From positions 1 to 14,496 of the forward strand of contig JASEHY010000015.1 of assembly GCA_030018555.1 (NCBI GenBank): a DNA stretch of 14,496 nt, in the 5' to 3' direction. The translations under genes and the position numbers were made by a program. How positions within the stretch are numbered: the first letter of the stretch is position 1; each line of letters begins with the position of its first letter. Shown here one piece after another: positions 1-6,045 of this stretch. Source of the stretch: Planctomycetota bacterium. Its GTDB lineage: Bacteria > Planctomycetota > MHYJ01 > JACQXL01. Below the pieces are notes generated by a model, which did not search any database, was not told the origin of the DNA, and was given only the letters and a program-made list of their open reading frames with translations.

Positions 1-83
1 CATTATGAAACACAAGTCACAAGTATGACAACTTTTGTGCTCTGTTGAATAACTATTTGATATTTTTCTTCTCTGCTTCAAAT

Positions 84-112
84 CCCGCTTTTTCTTAGGC
101 GGGTATTTTTAC
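84..112 (+). terminator. Possible intrinsic terminator
   Basis: CCCGC (84-88) pairs with GCGGG (99-103); a G-U and a T-A pair extend the stem to about 7 bp around a 6-nt loop. TATTTTTA follows directly. It would end transcription of a plus-strand gene left of the window. The stem is short, so this is tentative, and the arm also resembles the small CCCGC/GCGGG repeats elsewhere in the window. Confidence 0.4.
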
Positions 113-432
113 TACCGTTCCCACATCCTCTACCATCTTCCGATAACCTTTACATATCTCTCTAAACAAATTCATTATACTGAGACTGTTGACAAAGTCT
201 CTGTTTTTATTTTGTTTCCCTTTTGCTTGTCAACTTCCACCCGAGGCAATCTCGGAGAAAACAAAAGGTTGTTTTTAAGTCAATCCTCCATTTCTCTCGT
301 GGGACACATTCAACCCTCCATATCGGGCTATTTACTTGATTTGCCGAGTAGCACTTTTAGAAAATCTGTGGTCTGTCCCAATGCCAATATGAAAAGTCAC
401 CCCGCCGACCGCAAAAAACCAGCCGACGGTGT

Positions 433-466
433 GCCTGCCCGTCCCGACGGTCGTCGGGACGCAGGC
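433..466. repeat. Palindromic repeat, GTCCCGAC family
   Basis: GCCTGC-CC-GTCCCGAC (433-448) is followed by a 4-nt loop and GTCGGGAC-GCAGGC (453-466), a nearly perfect 14-bp stem with a 2-nt bulge. The core GTCCCGAC recurs in hairpins at 1268-1291 and 10829-10849, and a close form at 12032-12048. It lies 25 bp beyond the HEPN stop codon. No T-tract follows, so it reads as a dispersed repeat and not as a terminator. Confidence 0.75.
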
Positions 467-490
467 GGGTGTCACCGCGCCAACCTTATG

Positions 491-844
491 TTAGGGTTTT
501 CCTTTTTCTTCTTTCTGAATAACTGTCCGGATAATCGTCCCAAGAGATGCAATTCTTCTTCTTATAACACGCCAGAGAATTTTCATATCAACCCCAAAAT
601 ATTCGCGGACTAATATATCTCTCATCCCGGATATTTTCTTCCATTCAACATCTGGATATTTATTCTTGATAGAATTGGGAACCTTTTTAACGGCTTCGCC
701 AATAATCTCTATACTCTTTATCACTGCCAGAGATGTCTTTTCATCTTTTACAAAATCCTTATATGTTAGCCCCTTAGTGAAATCTTTTATATTGTTTATG
801 GATTTAAGAATGTCTTCTAAGTAATCTATGTAATCACGTTTCAT
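491..844 (-). CDS. hepT: HEPN-domain (HepT/DUF86-like) toxin with altered active site
   Basis: A 117-residue all-helical protein of the HepT/DUF86 HEPN family, the RNase-like toxin half of MNT/HEPN modules. The family signature is a conserved SGMRDxLxHxYFGVD block carrying the RX4HXY motif. Here the block reads GMRDILVREYFGVD at residues 74-87: Arg75 and Tyr82 are present, but the expected catalytic His80 is Arg, codon CGC where CAC would give His. IGEAVKK (48-54) is another family block. The start codon overlaps the antitoxin stop as ATGA, so the two are translationally coupled. In studied pairs the motif tyrosine is the site the MNT partner adenylylates; it is retained here. By family knowledge, loss of the histidine should remove nuclease activity, so this may be a detoxified toxin. 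That functional conclusion is inference. Confidence 0.9.
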   Translation of the reverse strand: MKRDYIDYLEDILKSINNIKDFTKGLTYKDFVKDEKTSLAVIKSIEIIGEAVKKVPNSIKNKYPDVEWKKISGMRDILVREYFGVDMKILWRVIRRRIASLGTIIRTVIQKEEKGKP

Positions 845-1131
845 ATATAGATTGTTTCCTCAAGAATATGCCTTCCGATTCGGGGTTTGAGGGCATTATC
901 GGAGACAAGGTCTATTTCAGCGCCCAATAATTTTTTGAGGTGTTCTTTAAGTTCTATGAATTCAAACAAATCAATCGCTCCGACTTTTACAAGAATGTCT
1001 ATATCGCTATTTTGTTTTGAGGTGTTTTTTACACAAGAACCAAAAATCCCCATCTTCTTGACCTTAAAGCGATTCCGTAAGAATGCTTTATTACTTTTTA
1101 AGATGCTGTTTATTTCTTTAACTGTTTTCAT
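841..1131 (-). CDS. mntA: MNT-domain nucleotidyltransferase antitoxin
   Basis: A 96-residue minimal nucleotidyltransferase of the MntA/MJ0435 type. It has the polymerase-beta signature: GS at residues 31-32, ten residues, then DID at 43-45, with the third likely metal ligand in EIDLV (Asp74). The C-terminal LKPRIGRHILEE block is also typical. All catalytic residues appear intact, so it should be able to transfer AMP. In studied modules this protein neutralises the HEPN partner by AMPylating the tyrosine of its RX4HXY motif. It overlaps the HEPN start by 4 bp and is the first gene of the pair. A consensus promoter ends only about 12 bp before its ATG and no Shine-Dalgarno sequence is visible, so the mRNA may be nearly leaderless. 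Confidence 0.9.
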   Translation of the reverse strand: MKTVKEINSILKSNKAFLRNRFKVKKMGIFGSCVKNTSKQNSDIDILVKVGAIDLFEFIELKEHLKKLLGAEIDLVSDNALKPRIGRHILEETIYI

Positions 1132-1142
1132 ATACGGATTAA

Positions 1143-1171
1143 ATAATAACTTTCCAAAGATAATATGTCAA
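1143..1171 (-). promoter_or_regulatory. Sigma70-type promoter of the MNT/HEPN pair
   Basis: Read on the minus strand, TTGACA (complement of 1166-1171), a 17-bp spacer and TATTAT (complement of 1143-1148) make a near-consensus promoter. Transcription should begin near 1136, only a few bases ahead of the antitoxin ATG at 1131. This supports independent transcription of the module from the HEAT/VWA gene upstream. Confidence 0.7.
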
Positions 1172-1267
1172 TCGAATCCGCCATTTCCCGCCTGCCGAAT
1201 TCCGGACGAATTCCGCCGAAGCCCGGTTACACTTCACCACGTTAGAAACGTTCACAGTGTTACCTGT

Positions 1268-1291
1268 CTGCCGTCCCGACGGGACAGGCAG
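1268..1291. repeat. Palindromic repeat, GTCCCGAC family
   Basis: CTGCC-GTCCCG, one base, CGGGAC-A-GGCAG forms a hairpin of about 11 bp with one bulge. It belongs to the same family as 433-466. It lies in the 295-bp gap between the HEAT/VWA gene and the antitoxin promoter. The same gap holds another GC-rich patch with partial symmetry (1188-1216) and the nested repeat at 1361-1435. Confidence 0.65.
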
Positions 1292-1360
1292 GGTTGTAAT
1301 ATTTCGCACTGGTATATCCGCCTCCTCTAACCCCGCTTCTAACGGGACTCATCTCTTTCA

Positions 1361-1435
1361 CCCCGTTAGAGATGACCCCGAAATCTTTCGGGGTGCTTTG
1401 TCATATAACGACTTTCTCCTTCATCTCTAACGGGG
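1361..1435. repeat. Nested inverted repeat overlapping a stop codon
   Basis: CCCCGTTAGAGATGA (1361-1375) and its exact complement TCATCTCTAACGGGG (1421-1435) form a perfect 15-bp outer inverted repeat. Just inside its left arm lies a second perfect hairpin, ACCCCGAAA (1375-1383) with TTTCGGGGT (1386-1394). A third, partial copy of the arm (TTCTAACGGGACTCATCTC) lies at 1338-1356. The right outer arm contains the TAG stop of the HEAT/VWA gene. No T-tract follows on the minus strand. Confidence 0.8.
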
Positions 1436-3106
1436 CAAGCATATTCCGTTACTTATCCCAGATAGTTTCTTCATCAATTCCACATCAGTTCCCTTCTTGC
1501 CTGTTATAATAGTATGGATCACTACCTTCTTGAAAAGATTATAGTTATAAATATTTTCTATAATATTGTCATCATAGATGTAGGTTCCATAAGTAGGACT
1601 GCCATCAGAGAGTAGAAACACAGTATCCACCTCCGGCTCGCTTAATGCCTCTATAAGGGCGTCATAATGGTCGCCTCTGCCACGTCTGATGTCTTCTAAT
1701 CTATCCCATAGCGATTTTATGAAGTTAAGTGCCTGTTTTTTATTGTCCGCAAGAGCAGGTAACATCGTCTGGAATGCCTTTCGTTTGCCGATACGGGTTG
1801 CCTCGGTGCTTAAGATAATGATGTTAAACCGAGTGTCTTCTTTGAGGGTCTTGAGGGTGTTTTCTAATTCTTTTATAGCGAGGTCTATTTTTCTTTCCCT
1901 AACGGGACTTCCGTCGCTATCCGATTCTTTAGCAGAATATTTCATACTGCCTGAGAAATCTATGATGAATACGATGCGGTTACCTGCCGCAGGGATATCA
2001 AAGAAGGTCGGGATGGTCATACCAGAGATGGTTTTTCCCTCGGTGCCGAGAAAAGCGGATGCTTCTCCTGATGAAGATACTTCTATTTTATCCTTATTTG
2101 CCTCATACCAGTTAAGCCATATCTTGGTATCAAAGCCGAGTTGTAGTCCGGTTAGTCCACTAATAGAACAGATAATATCATAGTGCAGGGTTATTGGTGC
2201 GCGGGGTAGATATTCAAGAAGCATTTTTACACTCTGTGTTTGCCTGATGTCTTTGAGCGCCCGGACTTCTGTAACCGCTACCGCTCTATTCTTGTCTCTC
2301 ACGAGGTCTAAGGCATTCTTGAGGATAATCTGTTTGCCTTTTTCGGTTTTGAGGAGTGATTCAATAGCGACAATCCGAACTTCACTCGCACTGTCCTGCA
2401 AGGCGGACTCAAGATAACTAACACTTTCTTCCGGTTTTATTTCGCTAAGTGCCGAAAGCGCCGAGTATCTTATCATTGCTTTAGAAGAATGCGCCCTTTT
2501 AAGAAGATGCGGATATGCGTCTCTACGGCCGTGTCTTGCGAGAGCATTCATACTGCTTATCTCTACCAGAGGGCGATAGTCCTGTAATCTCTTGATTAAG
2601 ATTTCCTCTACTTTTGGGAGATTGCTCTCGTCTGCCAACTCGCCGATAGTGTCAATAATTCTGCTCGCAACCTTCTCATCGGTTTCTCGCTCCAGTGCGG
2701 AAATAAGAGAAGGTATAGTTGTGGTATCTCTTAGAATACCTAACACCCATGCAGTATAAAACCGTTCCTGTGCACTTTTTGGATTAACTAACGGGATTGA
2801 AGTTAGATAGTCCAGAATTTCTTTGGTGCAAGTGAAGTTTTGCCCCAGGGTCATCAGGGCGGTTTCTCTGATAGGCGATTCCGGGTCATTAAAGAGTTGG
2901 ACCAGTATAATATATGAGTCTTTAGAGTTTATTTTAGCGAGTCTTTTTATGGCTCTGAGCCGGTTCCAGTAACTGCCGTAAGTTCTATCAGAAAGTGTCC
3001 TTTTTATTTCTGAGAGTTGTTCGTTCTCTTTGTCTTGAGCGATAAGCCCAGAGAGACAGCAAAACAAGAGAAAGACGAGGGGCAAAGTATAAATAGATGT
3101 CTTCAT
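1427..3106 (-). CDS. Exported HEAT-repeat protein with C-terminal VWA domain
   Basis: A 559-residue protein with a Sec signal peptide (residues 1-23, hydrophobic LPLVFLLFCCLSGL, likely cut near IAQ). Residues about 27-310 are HEAT-like helical repeats (for example RETALMTLGQ, IRYSALSALSEI, VRIVAIESLL). The block ends with the motif WLNWYEANKD (330-339), frequent in planctomycete HEAT proteins. A von Willebrand A domain follows from about 377: the MIDAS motif DFSGS is at 383-387 and SDGSP at 500-504, so metal-dependent ligand binding looks possible. The start is ATG at 3106; the TTG one codon earlier is less likely. The stop codon and last residues (ICLPR) fall inside a palindromic repeat, so the extreme C-terminus may have been rewritten by insertion. 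It starts 26 bp after the WD40 gene and is probably co-transcribed with it. The ligand and exact role are unknown; a periplasmic or surface scaffold is a guess. Confidence 0.88.
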   Translation of the reverse strand: MKTSIYTLPLVFLLFCCLSGLIAQDKENEQLSEIKRTLSDRTYGSYWNRLRAIKRLAKINSKDSYIILVQLFNDPESPIRETALMTLGQNFTCTKEILDYLTSIPLVNPKSAQERFYTAWVLGILRDTTTIPSLISALERETDEKVASRIIDTIGELADESNLPKVEEILIKRLQDYRPLVEISSMNALARHGRRDAYPHLLKRAHSSKAMIRYSALSALSEIKPEESVSYLESALQDSASEVRIVAIESLLKTEKGKQIILKNALDLVRDKNRAVAVTEVRALKDIRQTQSVKMLLEYLPRAPITLHYDIICSISGLTGLQLGFDTKIWLNWYEANKDKIEVSSSGEASAFLGTEGKTISGMTIPTFFDIPAAGNRIVFIIDFSGSMKYSAKESDSDGSPVRERKIDLAIKELENTLKTLKEDTRFNIIILSTEATRIGKRKAFQTMLPALADNKKQALNFIKSLWDRLEDIRRGRGDHYDALIEALSEPEVDTVFLLSDGSPTYGTYIYDDNIIENIYNYNLFKKVVIHTIITGKKGTDVELMKKLSGISNGICLPR

Positions 3107-3132
3107 CAATCAGTAGTCTGTAACAGAGATTT

Positions 3133-4197
3133 TTATTTTTCGGTGGTTATCTCCCAGACCTTTATCGTGGTATCAGTACCGGATGAGACGAGGAGTTTGC
3201 CATCAGGGCTGAATGCTAAAGAGTGAACCCAACCATTATGCTCTGTGATGGTTTTAAGGGGTTTGCCCGTGGCAAAAGACCATGTTTTTATAGCGCCATC
3301 TTCTCCTCCGGAAGCGAGATATATGCCGTCTGGTGAGAAAGATACACAACGAAGTTTCCCGCTATGTCCTTTGAGTGTTTTCAGTTCTCTGCCGGTGTTT
3401 GTTTCCCAGAGTTTTACTGTTCTATCAAAACTGGCTGATGCAATATATTTGCCGTCAGGCGAGAAAGCGAGTGAAAAAATAAGATGGGTATGACCTTCAA
3501 GAGTAAGGATTAGTTTCCCTTCAGCCACATCCCATAAGCAAATAGTATTATCATGACTGCCCGAGGCGAGGAGTTTGCCGTCGGGAGAGAATGATACGCA
3601 AAAGACATCGCGGGTATGGCCTGAGAGGGTTGCAAGTATTTTACCGGAGGGCATTTCCAGGATGACGATAGTGCAATTGCTTAAACCTACCGCAAGTTTC
3701 TTGCCGTCTTTACTAAAACTAACTGCCCAGACCTCTGACGGCTGTTTTAAGACGAGTTTTTCTCTGGCAGATAACGGCTCCCAGAGCCGTACCGTGCAAT
3801 CATCACTGCCTGATGCAATATATTTATCATCAGGCGAGAAAGCAACCGACCAGATTATATTAGTGTGTCCTGATAGTGAATTGATTTCTCTACCCGTTTT
3901 AATATTCCATACTTTAATGCTTTGGTCATCACCGGCTGAGGCGAGCATTTTACCATCAGGGCTGATGGCGATAGAACGAATTATGTCCGTATGGCTGGTT
4001 AAGGTTTTGGAATTGCGAATTGTAAGTTGCGAGTTGCGTTCTGCCTTATCAGACGCTTCCCGCCCAGCATGGCGAGGCTCGCCTTCGGCGGCGGCTGAAC
4101 CGGTTTCTGCATCCAGATGGTCAGTTTGACAGCAAAGGAGTAATGCCGCTGATGAAATTATTGGAGCAAGGAGTAATCTGGAGAGATTATTATTCAT
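3133..4197 (-). CDS. Exported seven-bladed WD40 beta-propeller protein
   Basis: A 354-residue protein with a hydrophobic N-terminus (residues about 8-23, ending ALLLCC), either a signal peptide or an imperfect lipobox. A low-complexity linker (33-66) follows, then seven WD40 repeats, each with an (I/V/L)xFSPDGK-type strand and a GSxDxTIKLW-type strand. Seven is the usual number for one closed propeller, a platform for protein-protein binding. The start at 4197 is chosen because GGGAGGA (complement of 4203-4209) lies 5 nt upstream; the longer open frame to 4263 includes a palindrome. The linker is made of two repeats: a GC-rich palindrome giving AAAEGEPRHAGREA and an AT-rich piece giving NSQLTIRNSKTL. 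It lies between rho (88 bp) and the HEAT/VWA gene (26 bp). The partner is not known; the adjacent HEAT/VWA protein is an obvious candidate. Confidence 0.9.
   Translation of the reverse strand: MNNNLSRLLLAPIISSAALLLCCQTDHLDAETGSAAAEGEPRHAGREASDKAERNSQLTIRNSKTLTSHTDIIRSIAISPDGKMLASAGDDQSIKVWNIKTGREINSLSGHTNIIWSVAFSPDDKYIASGSDDCTVRLWEPLSAREKLVLKQPSEVWAVSFSKDGKKLAVGLSNCTIVILEMPSGKILATLSGHTRDVFCVSFSPDGKLLASGSHDNTICLWDVAEGKLILTLEGHTHLIFSLAFSPDGKYIASASFDRTVKLWETNTGRELKTLKGHSGKLRCVSFSPDGIYLASGGEDGAIKTWSFATGKPLKTITEHNGWVHSLAFSPDGKLLVSSGTDTTIKVWEITTEK
4013..4095 (-). repeat. In-frame repeat insertion in the WD40 linker
   Basis: The GC-rich part (4055-4095) read on the minus strand aligns without gaps over 41 bp with 13870-13910 inside the PBP2 gene (about 31 identities by hand). 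It is read in the same frame in both genes: AAAEGEPRHAGREA here, AAPKGEPRPEGREA in PBP2. The adjoining 4013-4040 is a different unit, of alternating AATTGCGAATTG and AAGTTGCGAGTTGCG phrases. Together they encode residues about 33-66, between the export signal and the propeller. Confidence 0.7.
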
Positions 4198-4202
4198 ATG
4201 CG

Positions 4203-4209
4203 TCCTCCC
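4203..4209 (-). promoter_or_regulatory. Ribosome binding site that sets the WD40 start
   Basis: GGGAGGA on the minus strand, 5 nt before ATG at 4197. It overrules the longer open frame that begins at 4263. Confidence 0.7.
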
Positions 4210-4222
4210 AATGTTATTCCCG

Positions 4223-4240
4223 TCCCGAATGCTTTCGGGA
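4223..4240. repeat. Small CCCGAA/TTCGGG hairpin
   Basis: TCCCGAA (4223-4229), a 4-nt loop and TTCGGGA (4234-4240). It lies in the 88-bp gap between rho and the WD40 gene, just upstream of the WD40 ribosome binding site. Same type as 1375-1394 and 5587-5604. A regulatory effect is possible but not shown. Confidence 0.6.
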
Positions 4241-4285
4241 GGAATGACGTAAGGTGGTGACATTGTCTATACGAACATCAATAAA

Positions 4286-5830
4286 TTACAACTTGAATTT
4301 CATCAGAAATTCAGCATTACTCTTGGTCTTAGCGATATTTTCAATAAGCCAGAGCATCATTTCCAACGGATTTTTATGCTCGTTGACTAATCCTCTTCGC
4401 AGTAGATAGACTCTTTTAAGTTCATCAGGGTCAAGTAGTAACTCCTCTTTTCGTGTGCCAGAAAGGGTAATATCAAAAGAGGGAAATATTCTGCGGTCTG
4501 ATAGTTGTCTGTTAAGATGGATTTCCATATTGCCTGTGCCTTTGAATTCTTCAAAGATGACCTCATCCATTCTTGAGCCGGTATCAATAAGGGTGTTGGC
4601 GAGAATTGTGAGCGAGCCGCCTTCTTCTATTTTCCGAGCGCCGCCGAAGAATTTCTTCGGTCCCTGCAGGGCAGTTGAATCTATACCGCCCGAGAGAATT
4701 CTCCCACTGTGTGGCGCCTCGGTATTATATGCTCTACCCAAACGCGTGATGGAATCCAACAGGATTACCACATCTTTTCCATATTCTACTAATCTTTTTG
4801 CTTTACTGAGGACCATCTCTGCCACCTGGATATGCCTGCTTGGCGGCTCATCAAAACAGGAACTTATCACCTCGCCTTTGACCGAACGTTGCATATCGGT
4901 TACTTCCTCAGGTCTTTCATCTATCAGAAGAACTATTAAATAGACTTCAGGGTGATTTGTGGCGATACTGTGAGCAATCTTCTGTAGAAGAACTGTCTTA
5001 CCGGTACGTGGTGCGGCGACGATAAGACCACGTTGTCCTTTTCCAATCGGCGTAGCCAGGTCCATAATCCGCATTGAAAGTTCATTAGATTCCGTTTCTA
5101 AGAAAAGACGCTCCTCTGGATGCAAGGGAGTTAAATCATCAAAGAATACTTTTCCGATGCGAAGTTCCGGGTTCTCGTGATTTATTGCTTCCACCTTGAG
5201 GAGGGCAAAATATTTTTCGCCGTCTTTAGGTGGTCTAATCTGGCCGGTAACAACCAGACCGGTCTGCATTCCAAATCGTTTTATCTGGGAAGGAGAAACA
5301 TAGATATCATCAGGTGATGGAAGATAGTTGTAATCGGTTGAACGAAGGAACCCGAATCCATCAGGAAGGATTTCTAATACACCTTCACCAACAGTCAAGC
5401 CGTTTTTACTGGCGCGAGCCTGTAAGATACGAAATATTAACTCCTGCTTTTTAAGACCGCTGTATTCTATTACTCCCTCTTTCTTGGCAATATCAAGCAA
5501 TTCGGCGATGGTCATTTTCTGGAGTTTGGTCAGGTATAACTCTGATTTTTTTACCTCTTCGTATTTAGCGTTAATATCATTCCTAACCCCGAAAACATTC
5601 GGGGCAGGAACATCTAATTTGTGTTTGTTTTCTTGTTCCTTCCCGCCTGCCGCCTGTAGCGAGCCTCGCCCATCGGGGCGGGAGGCGGGTCTTCCGCCTA
5701 AGGCGGATGCCTCCGGCACCGATAACTCTCCTGCAACCCTGATGGGATAATTAATAGAAGGTCCCGTCCCTCTGACGGGATCCCGTTGAGGGATAGGGAC
5801 ATCAACTTTTCTTCTAATGATTCTGGGCAT
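4286..5830 (-). CDS. rho: Transcription termination factor Rho
   Basis: A 514-residue hexameric RNA-dependent ATPase that releases RNA polymerase. Domains in order: an unusual 99-residue N-terminal extension; Rho_N helical domain from about 100 (LTKLQKMTIAELLDIAKKEG); OB-fold RNA-binding domain from about 148 (GEGVLEILPDGFGFLR); RecA-like ATPase with Walker A APRTGKT (273-279), RPEEVTDM, Walker B ILLDSITR (Asp359), and the R- and Q-loop region EEFKGTGNMEIHL. All catalytic motifs are intact. The start at 5830 is fixed by AAAGGAGGT (complement of 5837-5845). The length exceeds the roughly 420 residues of E. coli Rho largely because of the extension, which is built from at least three palindromic repeats (residues about 15-21, 37-63 and 73-85). 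N-terminal insertions are common in Rho of several phyla; here repeat DNA is the visible source. coaE lies 215 bp upstream and the WD40 gene 88 bp downstream. Confidence 0.98.
   Translation of the reverse strand: MPRIIRRKVDVPIPQRDPVRGTGPSINYPIRVAGELSVPEASALGGRPASRPDGRGSLQAAGGKEQENKHKLDVPAPNVFGVRNDINAKYEEVKKSELYLTKLQKMTIAELLDIAKKEGVIEYSGLKKQELIFRILQARASKNGLTVGEGVLEILPDGFGFLRSTDYNYLPSPDDIYVSPSQIKRFGMQTGLVVTGQIRPPKDGEKYFALLKVEAINHENPELRIGKVFFDDLTPLHPEERLFLETESNELSMRIMDLATPIGKGQRGLIVAAPRTGKTVLLQKIAHSIATNHPEVYLIVLLIDERPEEVTDMQRSVKGEVISSCFDEPPSRHIQVAEMVLSKAKRLVEYGKDVVILLDSITRLGRAYNTEAPHSGRILSGGIDSTALQGPKKFFGGARKIEEGGSLTILANTLIDTGSRMDEVIFEEFKGTGNMEIHLNRQLSDRRIFPSFDITLSGTRKEELLLDPDELKRVYLLRRGLVNEHKNPLEMMLWLIENIAKTKSNAEFLMKFKL
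5587..5604 (-). repeat. CCCCGAA/TTCGGGG hairpin inside rho
   Basis: CCCCGAA (5587-5593), a 4-nt loop and TTCGGGG (5598-5604), read through as PAPNVFGV in Rho residues about 75-82. It matches the type at 1375-1394, and with one fewer pair 4223-4240, both intergenic. So the same kind of hairpin occurs inside and outside genes. Confidence 0.6.
5649..5724 (-). repeat. Compound palindromic insertion in the rho N-terminus
   Basis: Positions 5649-5685 match 12071-12107, in the gap before mrdA, at 36 of 37 bases. The unit contains CCTCGCCC and GGGCGGGAGG-type arms and is followed by TCCGCC/GGCGGA (5693-5698 and 5702-5707), a hairpin also seen before the FBP gene at 9675-9689. It is translated as Rho residues about 37-63 (SVPEASALGGRPASRPDGRG and on). 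Relative to Rho it lies in the opposite orientation to the related unit in PBP2, yet no stop codon arises. Confidence 0.8.
5755..5802 (-). repeat. GATCCCGTCAGAGGGA-type repeat in rho
   Basis: A 17-bp stretch (5767-5783) is identical to the complement of 11694-11710 in the oxidoreductase gene. Both are read in the same frame as DPVRG (QRDPVRGTG here, QQDPVRGIR there). The unit contains imperfect inverted copies of TCCCGT and ACGGGA and encodes Rho residues about 11-25. Confidence 0.65.
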
Positions 5831-5836
5831 AAAACT

Positions 5837-5845
5837 ACCTCCTTT
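5837..5845 (-). promoter_or_regulatory. Ribosome binding site that sets the rho start
   Basis: AAAGGAGGT on the minus strand, 6 nt before ATG at 5830. This strong site rules out the longer open frame beginning at 5875. Confidence 0.85.
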
Positions 5846-5860
5846 AAGTTTTAAGTTAGT

Positions 5861-5879
5861 CCTCGTGCTTCGCACGAGG
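5861..5879 (-). repeat. Perfect hairpin in the rho leader
   Basis: CCTCGTGC (5861-5868), a 3-nt loop and GCACGAGG (5872-5879): a stable 8-bp stem about 16 nt before the rho ribosome binding site. Rho levels are autoregulated through the leader in E. coli; whether this hairpin takes part in anything similar is unknown, and it may simply be one of the dispersed palindromes. Confidence 0.55.
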
Positions 5880-5882
5880 GTA

Positions 5883-5943
5883 GTGAGATAAATCGCACCG
5901 CTACAAATCCATAACGTCTATGTAGCGGTGGCATTTATGCCAC
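5883..5943. repeat. Three-hairpin palindromic element between coaE and rho
   Basis: A central stem CACCGCTACA (5896-5905) with TGTAGCGGTG (5921-5930) is perfect over 10 bp with a 15-nt loop. Each foot of this stem merges with a smaller palindrome: GTGAGATAAATCGCAC (5883-5898) and GTGGCATTTATGCCAC (5928-5943). The result can fold as a cruciform-like unit on either strand. No T-tract follows. Confidence 0.75.
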
Positions 5944-6045
5944 TCTTTGAAATTCCATACGACAAGTTATAGGTTTCATTCCGTTAATTCGTATAAAACG
6001 GGGCTATTTCTATTGGAAAGTTTCAACTATTTGACACTATCCAGG

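Larger units (their letters stand above)
1..490. other. Intergenic region, no gene seen
   Basis: No credible coding region lies here; the open frame at 212-613 on the plus strand has no family resemblance and overlaps the HEPN gene. The left half is AT-rich with two weak plus-strand hairpins followed by T-rich tracts (84-103, and GAGACT/AGTCTC arms at 182-187 and 196-201). The right part, about 397-475, is GC-rich and carries a long palindrome listed separately. Confidence 0.6.

Noticed and set aside
189..217. TTGACA at 189-194 as a plus-strand promoter
   Set aside because: No -10 like sequence follows at a suitable distance, and no gene follows on the plus strand.
212..613. 133-residue plus-strand frame at the left end
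   Set aside because: It overlaps the HEPN gene on the other strand, crosses a palindrome and has no ribosome binding site or domain.
1895..1912. CCCTAACGGGACTTCC within the VWA gene as another repeat copy
   Set aside because: It shares only about 10 bp with 1340-1349 and lies in a normal part of the VWA domain; chance is likely.
3133..4010. Periodic DNA similarity through the WD40 gene as a tandem DNA repeat
   Set aside because: Explained by the seven WD40 protein repeats; the units are divergent at DNA level.
3245..4129. Plus-strand open frames opposite the WD40 gene
   Set aside because: They are mirror images of the WD40 codons and have no family resemblance; the minus strand encodes a complete propeller.
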